Source: Parvicella tangerina
Lineage (GTDB): Bacteria; Bacteroidota; Bacteroidia; Flavobacteriales_D; Parvicellaceae
Direction: 5' to 3'
Assembly: GCF_907165195.1 (NCBI RefSeq)
Contig: NZ_OU015584.1
Coordinates: 3,916,027 to 3,980,026 of the forward strand
DNA length: 64,000 bases
The translations under genes were made by a program, and so were the position numbers. The notes below the pieces were generated by a model. It was given only the letters and a program-made list of their open reading frames with translations. It was not told where the DNA came from and did no database searches. Positions 24,763 to 30,932 of the stretch are shown here, piece after piece (positions within the stretch are counted from its first letter, which is position 1; each line of letters begins with the position of its first letter).

Positions 24763-24957
24763 GCCGATAACAATGGCTATACGTAATGCGGGGTGCAGAG
24801 TAAAATTAAACTTTGTAATTCGTATTACGCCAAAGCTAAGTTTAGTATTTTTAGAATCAAATTAAAACACAAAACTTAGCTTTGGCTTACATTGGTGCTA
24901 GACTGAATGTTTGCAGTTTCAAATCCCGCACTACGCATAGCCGGGTCGTTAGCTGCA
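24763..24957 (+). repeat. attC-like site 17
   Basis: Left arm GCCGATAAC (24763-24771) complements the start GTTATCGGC. Outer stem GGCTATACGTAATGCGGG pairs with CCCGCACTACGCATAGCC. Inner strand 24829-24846 complements 24870-24886. Right core GTTAGCTGCA is at 24948-24957. Confidence 0.85.
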
Positions 24958-24975
24958 ATTTAAAATACTCAACAA

Positions 24976-25491
24976 ATGAAAATATATCTGAGTTTAATTC
25001 TCTCAATAATTCTGCTCCTTTCTTGCACAGCTAAACCAACCAATAACACGACTAATGAAGAGGTTTTACATTTTGACAAAATCATCTTCCACACAACTAT
25101 GTGTTTCGGGACTTGTCCGACTTACCATCTTGAAATTGAAAATAACAAATCATTGCGGTTATATGCTGAACGAGTTTACTCTGAAGATAGTTATGAAACG
25201 GACTCTACCAAAACGGGTTATTTCACAGGCTATGTAACCGACACAACATTCGATAAACTTAACTCTGAACTTGGTCAATTGAATATTGATTCTCTTGAAT
25301 TTCCAGAAGAGTTTTGTTGCGATGGTTCTGTAATTACTATTATTCTTTACTATGACGGTAAACGTAAATATCTTAGTTCAATGTGGCCCCCTGCAGAAGC
25401 AAGCAAGTTAATCGGAGTTCTCTATGAAATATGCCGAAATAGTGATTTAGTGCGAACCGAGGACTATTTTCATATTGAAGACGAAAAATAA
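24976..25491 (+). CDS. DUF6438-like lipoprotein (cassette 18)
   Basis: A 171-residue lipoprotein (lipobox LLSC, Cys near residue 17). The mature region (FHTTMCFGTCPTYHLEI and a later CCDGS) matches the DUF6438 pattern, with four conserved cysteines likely forming disulfides. Function of the family is unknown. Sole gene of its cassette. Confidence 0.7.
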   Translation: MKIYLSLILSIILLLSCTAKPTNNTTNEEVLHFDKIIFHTTMCFGTCPTYHLEIENNKSLRLYAERVYSEDSYETDSTKTGYFTGYVTDTTFDKLNSELGQLNIDSLEFPEEFCCDGSVITIILYYDGKRKYLSSMWPPAEASKLIGVLYEICRNSDLVRTEDYFHIEDEK

Positions 25492-25492
25492 C

Positions 25493-25568
25493 TGCAGCTA
25501 ACAATGAGTAAAAATGCATACCTTACCTAACCAAACCGTAACGCTTTTTACTCAAGGCGTTGTGTAGC
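25493..25568 (+). repeat. attC-like site 18 (short)
   Basis: Left arm TGCAGCTAAC (25493-25502) complements the start GTTAGCTGCA. Stem TGAGTAAAAATGC pairs with GCTTTTTACTCA. Right core GTTGTGTAGC is at 25559-25568. Same family as the intron-split site 22. Confidence 0.85.
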
Positions 25569-25582
25569 ATTAAAAAATCTTT

Positions 25583-26011
25583 ATGAGTGTTTTTAAGTAT
25601 AGCTTTAAGTTCTCGACTTATTCCAATTTACTCAGCGGACTGAAATCCTCAAACGAAAGATTTGAAAATGTATCCGTACTGGACGACTCGATGATTGAAA
25701 GTAATTGCTACTATGTCTATCCTATTGTAAATATGGGAAGAGCTGGAAAATTCAAACTCAAAACCAAGATTAAAGAATTACCGAAAAACCGATCTTACAA
25801 TTATAATATAACTGTAGATGTAAGTCCCTTGGTTTTTGGTTTTTTCCTTACTTTCCTAGCCATATCTGTTCTCGCATACTTTACCATTGGAATAACACTC
25901 ATAATAATTTTAGCAATCGTTACCGCAGGAGTCAGCGCCTTGTTCTTAAGCTCTGTCAAGAACCAAGTGTCCGAACGATTGAAAAAATACGCTACACAAC
26001 AAGGGCTATAA
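25583..26011 (+). CDS. Small membrane protein (cassette 19)
   Basis: A 142-residue protein: an 85-residue soluble N-terminal domain, then two adjacent transmembrane helices (about residues 82-100 and 103-122) and a short basic tail. Family not recognised. The last six residues and stop are encoded by the attC arm (GCTACACAAC). Confidence 0.55.
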   Translation: MSVFKYSFKFSTYSNLLSGLKSSNERFENVSVLDDSMIESNCYYVYPIVNMGRAGKFKLKTKIKELPKNRSYNYNITVDVSPLVFGFFLTFLAISVLAYFTIGITLIIILAIVTAGVSALFLSSVKNQVSERLKKYATQQGL

Positions 26012-26195
26012 AAAATGCGGACAGTTGAACTAATTACTAACTTTACTACTATCAATCGCCAAAGCTCCGCTTTGACGTTTTGTATAAATAAACTAAACAC
26101 AAACCGTAGCTTTGGCTTACACTCGTGCTCAATTGATCCCGAAGCTTCGGGAGCTTCTCAATTCCGCACTTTTCATAGCCAAGACGTTGTCAGTA
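25991..26195 (+). repeat. attC-like site 19
   Basis: Left arm GCTACACAAC (25991-26000) complements the start GTTGTGTAGC. Inner hairpin 26057-26077 (CCAAAGC...GCTTTGACG) has a third strand at 26100-26116. Outer stem GGCTAT pairs with ATAGCC. Right core GTTGTCAGTA is at 26186-26195. Confidence 0.85.
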
Positions 26196-26646
26196 ATAGA
26201 ACAAAAATTTCAGATTTCTGGGGGATGTCAACCTGCCAGATTTTTCGAGTAAGTTGATTGAATTAATTTTTCAAAGTCTTGATCTCGAAGATCTTGAAAA
26301 TCATGTCGGAGACTGTTTTCGGAAGTCGCAGAGCATCTTCTAAGACTTTGCAAAGTTAGGGGTTAAAAACCACAAAGTCAAGCGATTGACTTAGATTCAA
26401 TTAAATTAATCGAAAAATAATTAAGTTGGCAGGCGTTCTTTTCTACGACTGTTAGCAACCCTAAAAGGTCATAGGAACTCTTGACATCCCTACGAAATGT
26501 ACCTGAAGCTTTTGAGTTCTACTCCGCAGTTTTTTATGCTGCAAGTTTTATATCTTTAGCAGAATAAAAAAATACTACTGACAACAATGTCTCAAAAAAC
26601 ATAGCCCAAACCTACCTTACCGTTGCTACGTTTTTTAGACTGATCG
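26187..26646 (+). ncRNA. Gene-less structured cassette 20 (copy 2 of cassette 11)
   Basis: The second copy of the 460-bp non-coding cassette, 12,261 bp downstream of the first. Only two differences were read (26221 and 26451). All nested inverted repeats are kept. The neighbours differ from those of copy 1, so the cassette moved as a unit. Confidence 0.55.
26351..26381 (-). promoter_or_regulatory. Promoter inside gene-less cassette, copy 2
   Basis: Same TTGAC/TAACTTTG pair with 18-bp gap as in copy 1 (26377-26381 and 26351-26358, minus strand), directed leftward. Confidence 0.45.
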
Positions 26647-26655
26647 TTGGGCTCA
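26576..26655 (+). repeat. attC-like site 20 (short)
   Basis: Identical to site 11 up to the CGTT. Left arm TACTGACAAC is at 26576-26585; the right core GTTGGGCTCA (26646-26655) belongs to cassette 21. Confidence 0.85.
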
Positions 26656-26664
26656 ATTCTAAAA

Positions 26665-27237
26665 ATGTCAAGAATTATATTAATACCACTATTATTTCTA
26701 TACGGGTTCGCGTATTCCCAACCCGACTCTGACACTATTGTTCTGTATAAAAATAAATGCGGAGTTTCTATGAAGAAGTGCATTTATCATTTACTGCCGA
26801 TTTATTCTCCTGGCAATTTTGGCTACGTAATAAAGACGAGTCAAGATTCTACCCTATTCTCGAACGAAATTGAAAAGTATAAATACTTGATATTTAAATA
26901 TAAGGACGGTTCAACTATGTTTGAAGCTCCATTGCATTATGGACTTATAATTGGCAATATGAAAACTTATTATAGAAATGGAAATCTTGAGTCTTCTACC
27001 TTCTATGGTCATAATCAAAAGGAGAATGTTATCGATTGGACCGATACTCCTTATCAAATTGGTGAATGGAGTTACTTTAACCGAACGGGAAAGAAAGTTA
27101 AAATCGAAAAATACTTGACTCTATACGACACCGATTCTGACGAAAATTCAAAAAGGTTTTATCGAATCCGAAAAATCATTTATTTGAAGGGAAGCAAGGA
27201 TCCAAAAATTACCCAGCTAGACTTAGGCGAGATATAA
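26665..27237 (+). CDS. Secreted MORN-like protein (cassette 21)
   Basis: A 190-residue exported protein (signal peptide ending near AYSQ). Two MORN/YwqK-type repeats are visible: KTYYRNGNLESSTFYG and GEWSYFNRTGKKVKIEKY. Such repeats are common in Bacteroidota envelope proteins; function unknown. The ATG at 26665 is preferred over a TTG 18 bp upstream. It has distant resemblance to the repeat protein at the right edge of the window. Confidence 0.65.
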   Translation: MSRIILIPLLFLYGFAYSQPDSDTIVLYKNKCGVSMKKCIYHLLPIYSPGNFGYVIKTSQDSTLFSNEIEKYKYLIFKYKDGSTMFEAPLHYGLIIGNMKTYYRNGNLESSTFYGHNQKENVIDWTDTPYQIGEWSYFNRTGKKVKIEKYLTLYDTDSDENSKRFYRIRKIIYLKGSKDPKITQLDLGEI

Positions 27238-27245
27238 AAAATAAC

Positions 27246-27446
27246 TGAGCCCAACATTATATAAAATCACATAGGGTTAAGTAACTTAAAAGGTTATTTG
27301 GAACTAGCCAAGTGTGATCGCCAAACCGCTGGTTTGGCTATTAAACTGATTAAATTAATATCAAAACTCAGCGCTCTGGCTCAGTACTAAAAACAAAAAT
27401 TGTAACTTTCCATTACCCTACGTGTTTTATACGAGGCGTTGGCGGC
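27246..27446 (+). repeat. attC-like site 21
   Basis: Left arm TGAGCCCAAC (27246-27255) complements the start GTTGGGCTCA. The stem and inner CCAAACC...GGTTTGG hairpin are near-identical to site 15. Right core GTTGGCGGC is at 27438-27446. Confidence 0.85.
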
Positions 27447-27462
27447 AACCCAAAAAGGATAA

Positions 27463-28212
27463 TTGAGCAATAGGACATACATAGTGGTTTTTCACGGAGA
27501 ATGGCAAGGACAAAAAATCGTTGACATTGGGGACGACCCTTGCTTTGACAATATACCGACATGGGGAATTTGCCGTCCGACCAACAGAAGATCAGTAAGA
27601 CCAGGGGACACCTTATTTTTCATAGCCAAAATTCAAAGTGACTACTTTCTAAAAGGGTGGTTTAAAGTTGGTGAGAAAATTGACTATCTGACAGCAATGG
27701 AACGCTTTCCAAACAGGCAAAACGTGATAATCTCAAACCAAAAGGCAGATCGACAAAATAGATGGCGATATGGAAAGCTGAAAAAGAAGTATACTGAAAA
27801 ATATGGTGACAAAATTCCCTCATTTCTACTTGACCTAAAGAGTGCGGAAGGCACATTCTACCAAAACCCATTAGACAACCACGAAATCGACAATTGGAAG
27901 TGTCGAAGAATATTTCATTGTCAAAGCAGACAATTTGAGTACTGTATAAATGCTAACTGCTGTTTAAAAAATGGGGAGACATTGGACAATTACAAGAACT
28001 ATATTGTTGCTGACCCAGAGAATTGGGATAATGTCGAGGATTTGAATGTAACTCTTGACGACATTCGTTCCTCGACAGGCTTTAACAGACCTATTCGGAC
28101 ACCGATGAATCAACACAACGTCCAACGATTTGATAATTACAAAGAAAAATTGCTCAATTACCTTGAAAAAAGAAAAAGGGCAGCCGCCAAATCGAGTAGA
28201 CTGCCCCGCTAA
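27463..28212 (+). CDS. Nmad-like hypothetical protein, 3' end altered by an intron (cassette 22)
   Basis: About 249 residues from a TTG start (AAAGGA precedes it). The N-terminal part, WGICRPTNRRSVRPGDTLFFIA and LKGWFKVGEKI, resembles nucleotide-modification-associated (Nmad2-type) domains, a weak recognition. A Cys/His-rich stretch (KCRRIFHC, INANCCL) follows. The group II intron begins in codon 243: the original ending would have been Ala-Ala-Asn-Lys-Glu-stop, formed by the attC arm, but the intron replaces it with seven other residues. Probably still functional. Confidence 0.6.
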   Translation: MSNRTYIVVFHGEWQGQKIVDIGDDPCFDNIPTWGICRPTNRRSVRPGDTLFFIAKIQSDYFLKGWFKVGEKIDYLTAMERFPNRQNVIISNQKADRQNRWRYGKLKKKYTEKYGDKIPSFLLDLKSAEGTFYQNPLDNHEIDNWKCRRIFHCQSRQFEYCINANCCLKNGETLDNYKNYIVADPENWDNVEDLNVTLDDIRSSTGFNRPIRTPMNQHNVQRFDNYKEKLLNYLEKRKRAAAKSSRLPR

Positions 28213-28235
28213 AGACTAGCGGGGTGAGCCTCTCA

Positions 28236-28272
28236 CACCACCCAGCGTACGGATCTCGTACTGGGCGGTTCG
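28236..28272 (-). ncRNA. Group II intron domain V
   Basis: On the minus strand a 34-37-nt hairpin opens with GAACCGCCCAGTACG and closes with CGTACGCTGGGTGGT around a GAGA-like loop, followed by GTGAGAGG and a GC-rich domain VI-like stem (CCCCGCTA/TAGCGGGG). This is the catalytic domain, close to the 3' splice site. Confidence 0.75.
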
Positions 28273-28277
28273 ATAAA

Positions 28278-29549
28278 TCAGCTTTTTACTCGGTGGTAAT
28301 ACTCGACCATACTTTCGTACCTCCTCTTCTTCAATCGCTCTATGGTGATGGTTGTGCGTAGTATAGGGCTTTGGGCTACTGCCCATCCTCCCATTCTCGT
28401 TCTGCTCCATGCGTACGCCATTCCTTGGTCTACTCCTAGCCGTATGAGGTTCTTCCTCTTTCGTTCTAGTTTCTTCCAATCGTGCCATATACAATACCGT
28501 AGTCGGTTGCGTAGCCACTCCTCTACTTTCTTTAATTTGCCTTGGATATTCCCCAACCTAAAGTTATTTATCCAGCCCTGATAGATGAGTTTTATCGCTT
28601 CTATCCGTTCTGACAAACTTCTCGGGTGGGTTTTCTTTGTGGCATATTTTAGCTTCCGTTTTAGGGTGTCCCAACTCTCTTTCTTTACTACCACTTGGTA
28701 TTTGCCTTTTTCTCCCTTTTTGTACTTGGAAACAAAGCCATGTCCTAATATCTTAAAGTTTATGGGGCGTCTTATTCCGCTTTTGGCTCGATTGATAGGT
28801 AACTTTAGTTTATCTCGTAAGTACTGATATACTTCGTTACCTATTTTCCTTGCTTCTGCTTGCGTTTTACAGTAGATACTGAAATCGTCTGCATAGCGGA
28901 TGTATTTTGCGCCTTTACCCTTTAAGTGTTTGTCCAGCTGATCTAGCAGTATATTGGCTAGAAGTGGACTTAGTGGACTGCCTTGTGGTATTCCTTTTCT
29001 ACGCTTATGGAGTCGCCCGTTTATTGCTATCGGGGCTCTTAGCCACTTACGTATTAATTTTAAGGTAGTTTGACATTTTACCTTGTTGTAGATCAGTTGC
29101 AAAACTTGGTAATGAGCTACTTCATCGAAGAACGTTTTCAAGTCTATATCCGCTATGTTTTGGTAGCCCTCGTTTATGTACGCTTGGCTCTTCAACACAG
29201 CTTGTTGTAGATTCTTGTTAGGCCTGAATCCGTAGCTACTTTCCTCAAACGTTGGCTCAAAGTAGTTCGTAAGCACTTGACTTACGGCTTGTTGAAGCAT
29301 CCTGTCTATTACTGTGGGCACACCCAACATCCTTGTTTTACCATTTCCTTTCGGAATTTCTACCCCGCGAATACTTGATGCCACATACTTACCCTCTTGG
29401 ATAGATCTTATCAATGCTTTTCGATGCTTTTGGTCGTATGACCGTAGCTCTTTTACACTCATTTTATCTATCCCTGAACTACCTCCGTTTGAGATGACTT
29501 TCTCTCTTGCTTGGGTGAGATTCCTTGGGTGGAGTACGCTTGCTATCAT
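28278..29549 (-). CDS. ltrA: Group II intron reverse transcriptase/maturase
   Basis: A 423-residue intron-encoded protein. Reverse transcriptase blocks: GIPKG-like EIPKGNGKTRMLGVPTV, YGFRPN, the IADIDLKTFFDEV block, RRKGIPQGSPLSPLLANI and the catalytic YADD. The maturase domain X follows (WLRNRLRYCIWHDWKKLERK). It ends without an endonuclease domain, as in intron classes that insert at hairpins or replication forks. It is a complete reading frame, so the intron may be active. Confidence 0.92.
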   Translation of the reverse strand: MIASVLHPRNLTQAREKVISNGGSSGIDKMSVKELRSYDQKHRKALIRSIQEGKYVASSIRGVEIPKGNGKTRMLGVPTVIDRMLQQAVSQVLTNYFEPTFEESSYGFRPNKNLQQAVLKSQAYINEGYQNIADIDLKTFFDEVAHYQVLQLIYNKVKCQTTLKLIRKWLRAPIAINGRLHKRRKGIPQGSPLSPLLANILLDQLDKHLKGKGAKYIRYADDFSIYCKTQAEARKIGNEVYQYLRDKLKLPINRAKSGIRRPINFKILGHGFVSKYKKGEKGKYQVVVKKESWDTLKRKLKYATKKTHPRSLSERIEAIKLIYQGWINNFRLGNIQGKLKKVEEWLRNRLRYCIWHDWKKLERKRKNLIRLGVDQGMAYAWSRTRMGGWAVAQSPILRTTITIERLKKRRYESMVEYYHRVKS

Positions 29550-30055
29550 TTATTCTTTTTGCCTGATTCTTTAAGTGTAAGCTATATCGCTATTCTTACA
29601 CGAATCGAATCCAATTTATCGTTCGGTCCTTCATTAGGTGTATCTATCCCCAACTACTATGACCTCTGCTGACTTCTCCTCTATGCTAACGCGTAGCTAA
29701 GGAGACCTCCCCCGGTAAGAGCTTTTTCTTCCCGTCAATAACTGCCGCATCTACATAACCAACCTTTTCTTGTGGGCGTTACAATGATGTGCTTGCTTAC
29801 CCAAATTGGCTATGCCTCTGTATGCGGTTCCTGTTCGTCAGTACCGACTTTTGTAGTCCTGCTTCCTTCAGTCCTAGCTTCACAACTAACAACCTTGCAG
29901 CTTACTAATGGTTATAGGAACGACCCTAACCCACAAGGGACTTTAACCCTCTAGAAAAATAACACCCGCTTTTCTTTCGTTTCTAATCAATAATTTGCAT
30001 TATTGATATCAAAAACAAAATTCAAACGGGTGTGTCCTGCTCATGCAGGGCACAC
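29550..30055 (-). other. Group II intron 5' RNA region (domains I-III)
   Basis: About 500 bp between the intron 5' end and the maturase start, with no gene, as expected for the ribozyme's domains I-III. The very 5' end forms a hairpin (GTGTGCCCTGC pairing with GCAGGACACAC on the minus strand). Confidence 0.65.
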
Positions 30056-30126
30056 ACAAAGAGTAAAAATCACAGCCCTAACCTACCAAACCGACACTGC
30101 GCTTTTTACTCAAAGCGTTGGCTACC
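30056..30126 (+). repeat. attC-like site 22, right part
   Basis: The remainder of the intron-split site: GAGTAAAAATCACAGCC with the pairing arm GCTTTTTACTC, then core GTTGGCTACC (30117-30126). The left arm GCCGCCA is at 28183-28189 on the other side of the intron. Confidence 0.8.
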
Positions 30127-30141
30127 ATTCTGAAACAAAAT

Positions 30142-30171
30142 CGTAAATGATGCGTAAATGATGTATATTTG
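30142..30171 (+). promoter_or_regulatory. Toxin-antitoxin promoter with direct-repeat operator
   Basis: Two abutting 11-bp direct repeats CGTAAATGATG (30142-30152, 30153-30163) lead straight into a -7 box TATATTTG (30164-30171), 16 bp before the antitoxin ATG. This is the expected place for autorepression by the ribbon-helix-helix antitoxin. Confidence 0.65.
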
Positions 30172-30187
30172 CACCAAACTCATCATC

Positions 30188-30427
30188 ATGGTACGACAAA
30201 GCATATCATTCACAGAGCCTAATGACAAATGGCTAAAAAAACTAGTAGACTCAAAAGAATACACTAGTAAAAGCGAAATTATTAACGATCTGATAAGACA
30301 AGCAAGACAACAACAATCTAAAATTGATTGGATAATTGCTCGACTTGAGATGGCTGAAAAATCTGGATTTACTTCGGATTCGAAAGCTGACATTTTAGCT
30401 CAGGCAAAGTCTTCTGCAAATGGCTAA
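30188..30427 (+). CDS. parD: ParD-type antitoxin (cassette 23)
   Basis: A 79-residue antitoxin with an N-terminal ribbon-helix-helix DNA-binding domain (RQSISFTEPNDKWLKKLV, then SKSEIINDLIRQ) and a C-terminal acidic toxin-binding tail. An ATG at 30158 lies upstream of the -7 box, so the ATG at 30188 is the real start. It overlaps the toxin gene by 8 bp (ATGGCTAA). Confidence 0.85.
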   Translation: MVRQSISFTEPNDKWLKKLVDSKEYTSKSEIINDLIRQARQQQSKIDWIIARLEMAEKSGFTSDSKADILAQAKSSANG

Positions 30428-30707
30428 ATATAAATTAAGCGAAGTTGCTAAAGAAGACTTGATCAGAATTTACAATTACGGAGCTAAAACATTTGGTGAA
30501 ACTCAGGCGGAAAAGTATTTCAATACATTTTTCGAATATTTTGAGGATATCGCTGATAGGCCATTCTCATTCGAGGCTGTTGATTACATCAAAGCTGGTT
30601 ACCGCAGATGTGTTTGCGGAGTCGACTCAATTTATTACAGAATTAACGAAGGCTCTGTTGAAATCATGACGATTATTGGAAGGCAAGACCTGGAAAGTCT
30701 GAAATAG
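30420..30707 (+). CDS. parE: ParE-type toxin (cassette 23)
   Basis: A 95-residue RelE/ParE-superfamily toxin: KYKLSEVAKEDLIRIYNYG, GYRRCVCGVDSIYYRI and VEIMTIIGRQD follow the ParE pattern; such toxins poison DNA gyrase. Translationally coupled to the antitoxin. As the last cassette it would penalise loss of the array end, in line with toxin-antitoxin cassettes in large chromosomal integrons. Confidence 0.85.
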   Translation: MAKYKLSEVAKEDLIRIYNYGAKTFGETQAEKYFNTFFEYFEDIADRPFSFEAVDYIKAGYRRCVCGVDSIYYRINEGSVEIMTIIGRQDLESLK

Positions 30708-30711
30708 TGAC

Positions 30712-30806
30712 GGTAGCCAACAAGATATAAATCACATAAGGTTAAGTAACTAAAAAGGATAATTGCAACTTCCTAATCGTGATCGTCAAACCAGCGGTTT
30801 GGCTAT
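30712..30806 (+). repeat. attC-like site 23, truncated
   Basis: Left arm GGTAGCCAAC (30712-30721) complements the start GTTGGCTACC, and the left half of the site-15 family follows, up to the inner hairpin (GTTTGGCTATT). The right half and CGTT core are missing, so this is the broken end of the array. Confidence 0.8.
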
Positions 30807-30911
30807 TGTAAGTCTTCAAACAATGTTCACTAATTAGGTTCAAAATTAAGTTATAGATTTAATGATTGTAATAAGTGTTCTTTTCTTCTTTTCATTGTTT
30901 GAAGACTTACA
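30807..30911. repeat. 105-bp element with perfect 19-bp inverted ends
   Basis: TGTAAGTCTTCAAACAATG (30807-30825) is repeated inverted and perfectly at 30893-30911 around a 67-bp AT-rich centre. It sits exactly where the last attC is truncated. It could be a MITE-like insertion, a deletion scar or a large hairpin; no target duplication was identified. Confidence 0.6.
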
Positions 30912-30932
30912 CTCAACAAAGCGTATAGTAAA

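Larger units (their letters stand above)
28190..30055 (-). mobile_element. Group II intron inserted antisense in attC-like site 22
   Basis: An intron of about 1.87 kb on the minus strand. The 5' end reads GTGTGCCCTGC... (from 30055), the 3' end ...CTACTCGATT or one base shorter. Removing it rejoins GCCGCCA with ACAAAGAGTAAAA, restoring a complete attC arm GCCGCCAAC that complements the cassette start GTTGGCGGC. So it lies within the TTGT/T of the bottom-strand attC arm, in the orientation known for group IIC-attC introns of proteobacterial integrons. Boundaries are uncertain by 1-2 bp; the structural class is not assigned. Confidence 0.85.

Noticed and set aside
28278..29549. Reverse transcriptase as part of a retron or diversity-generating retroelement
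   Set aside because: Domain X, a domain V hairpin and exact restoration of an attC arm on excision identify a group II intron. No template/variable repeat pair or msr-msd-like region was found next to it.
2607..30806. CRISPR array or simple dispersed repeats
   Set aside because: Repeats are 70-205 bp imperfect palindromes with private arms and genes between them, not short identical direct repeats with uniform spacers.
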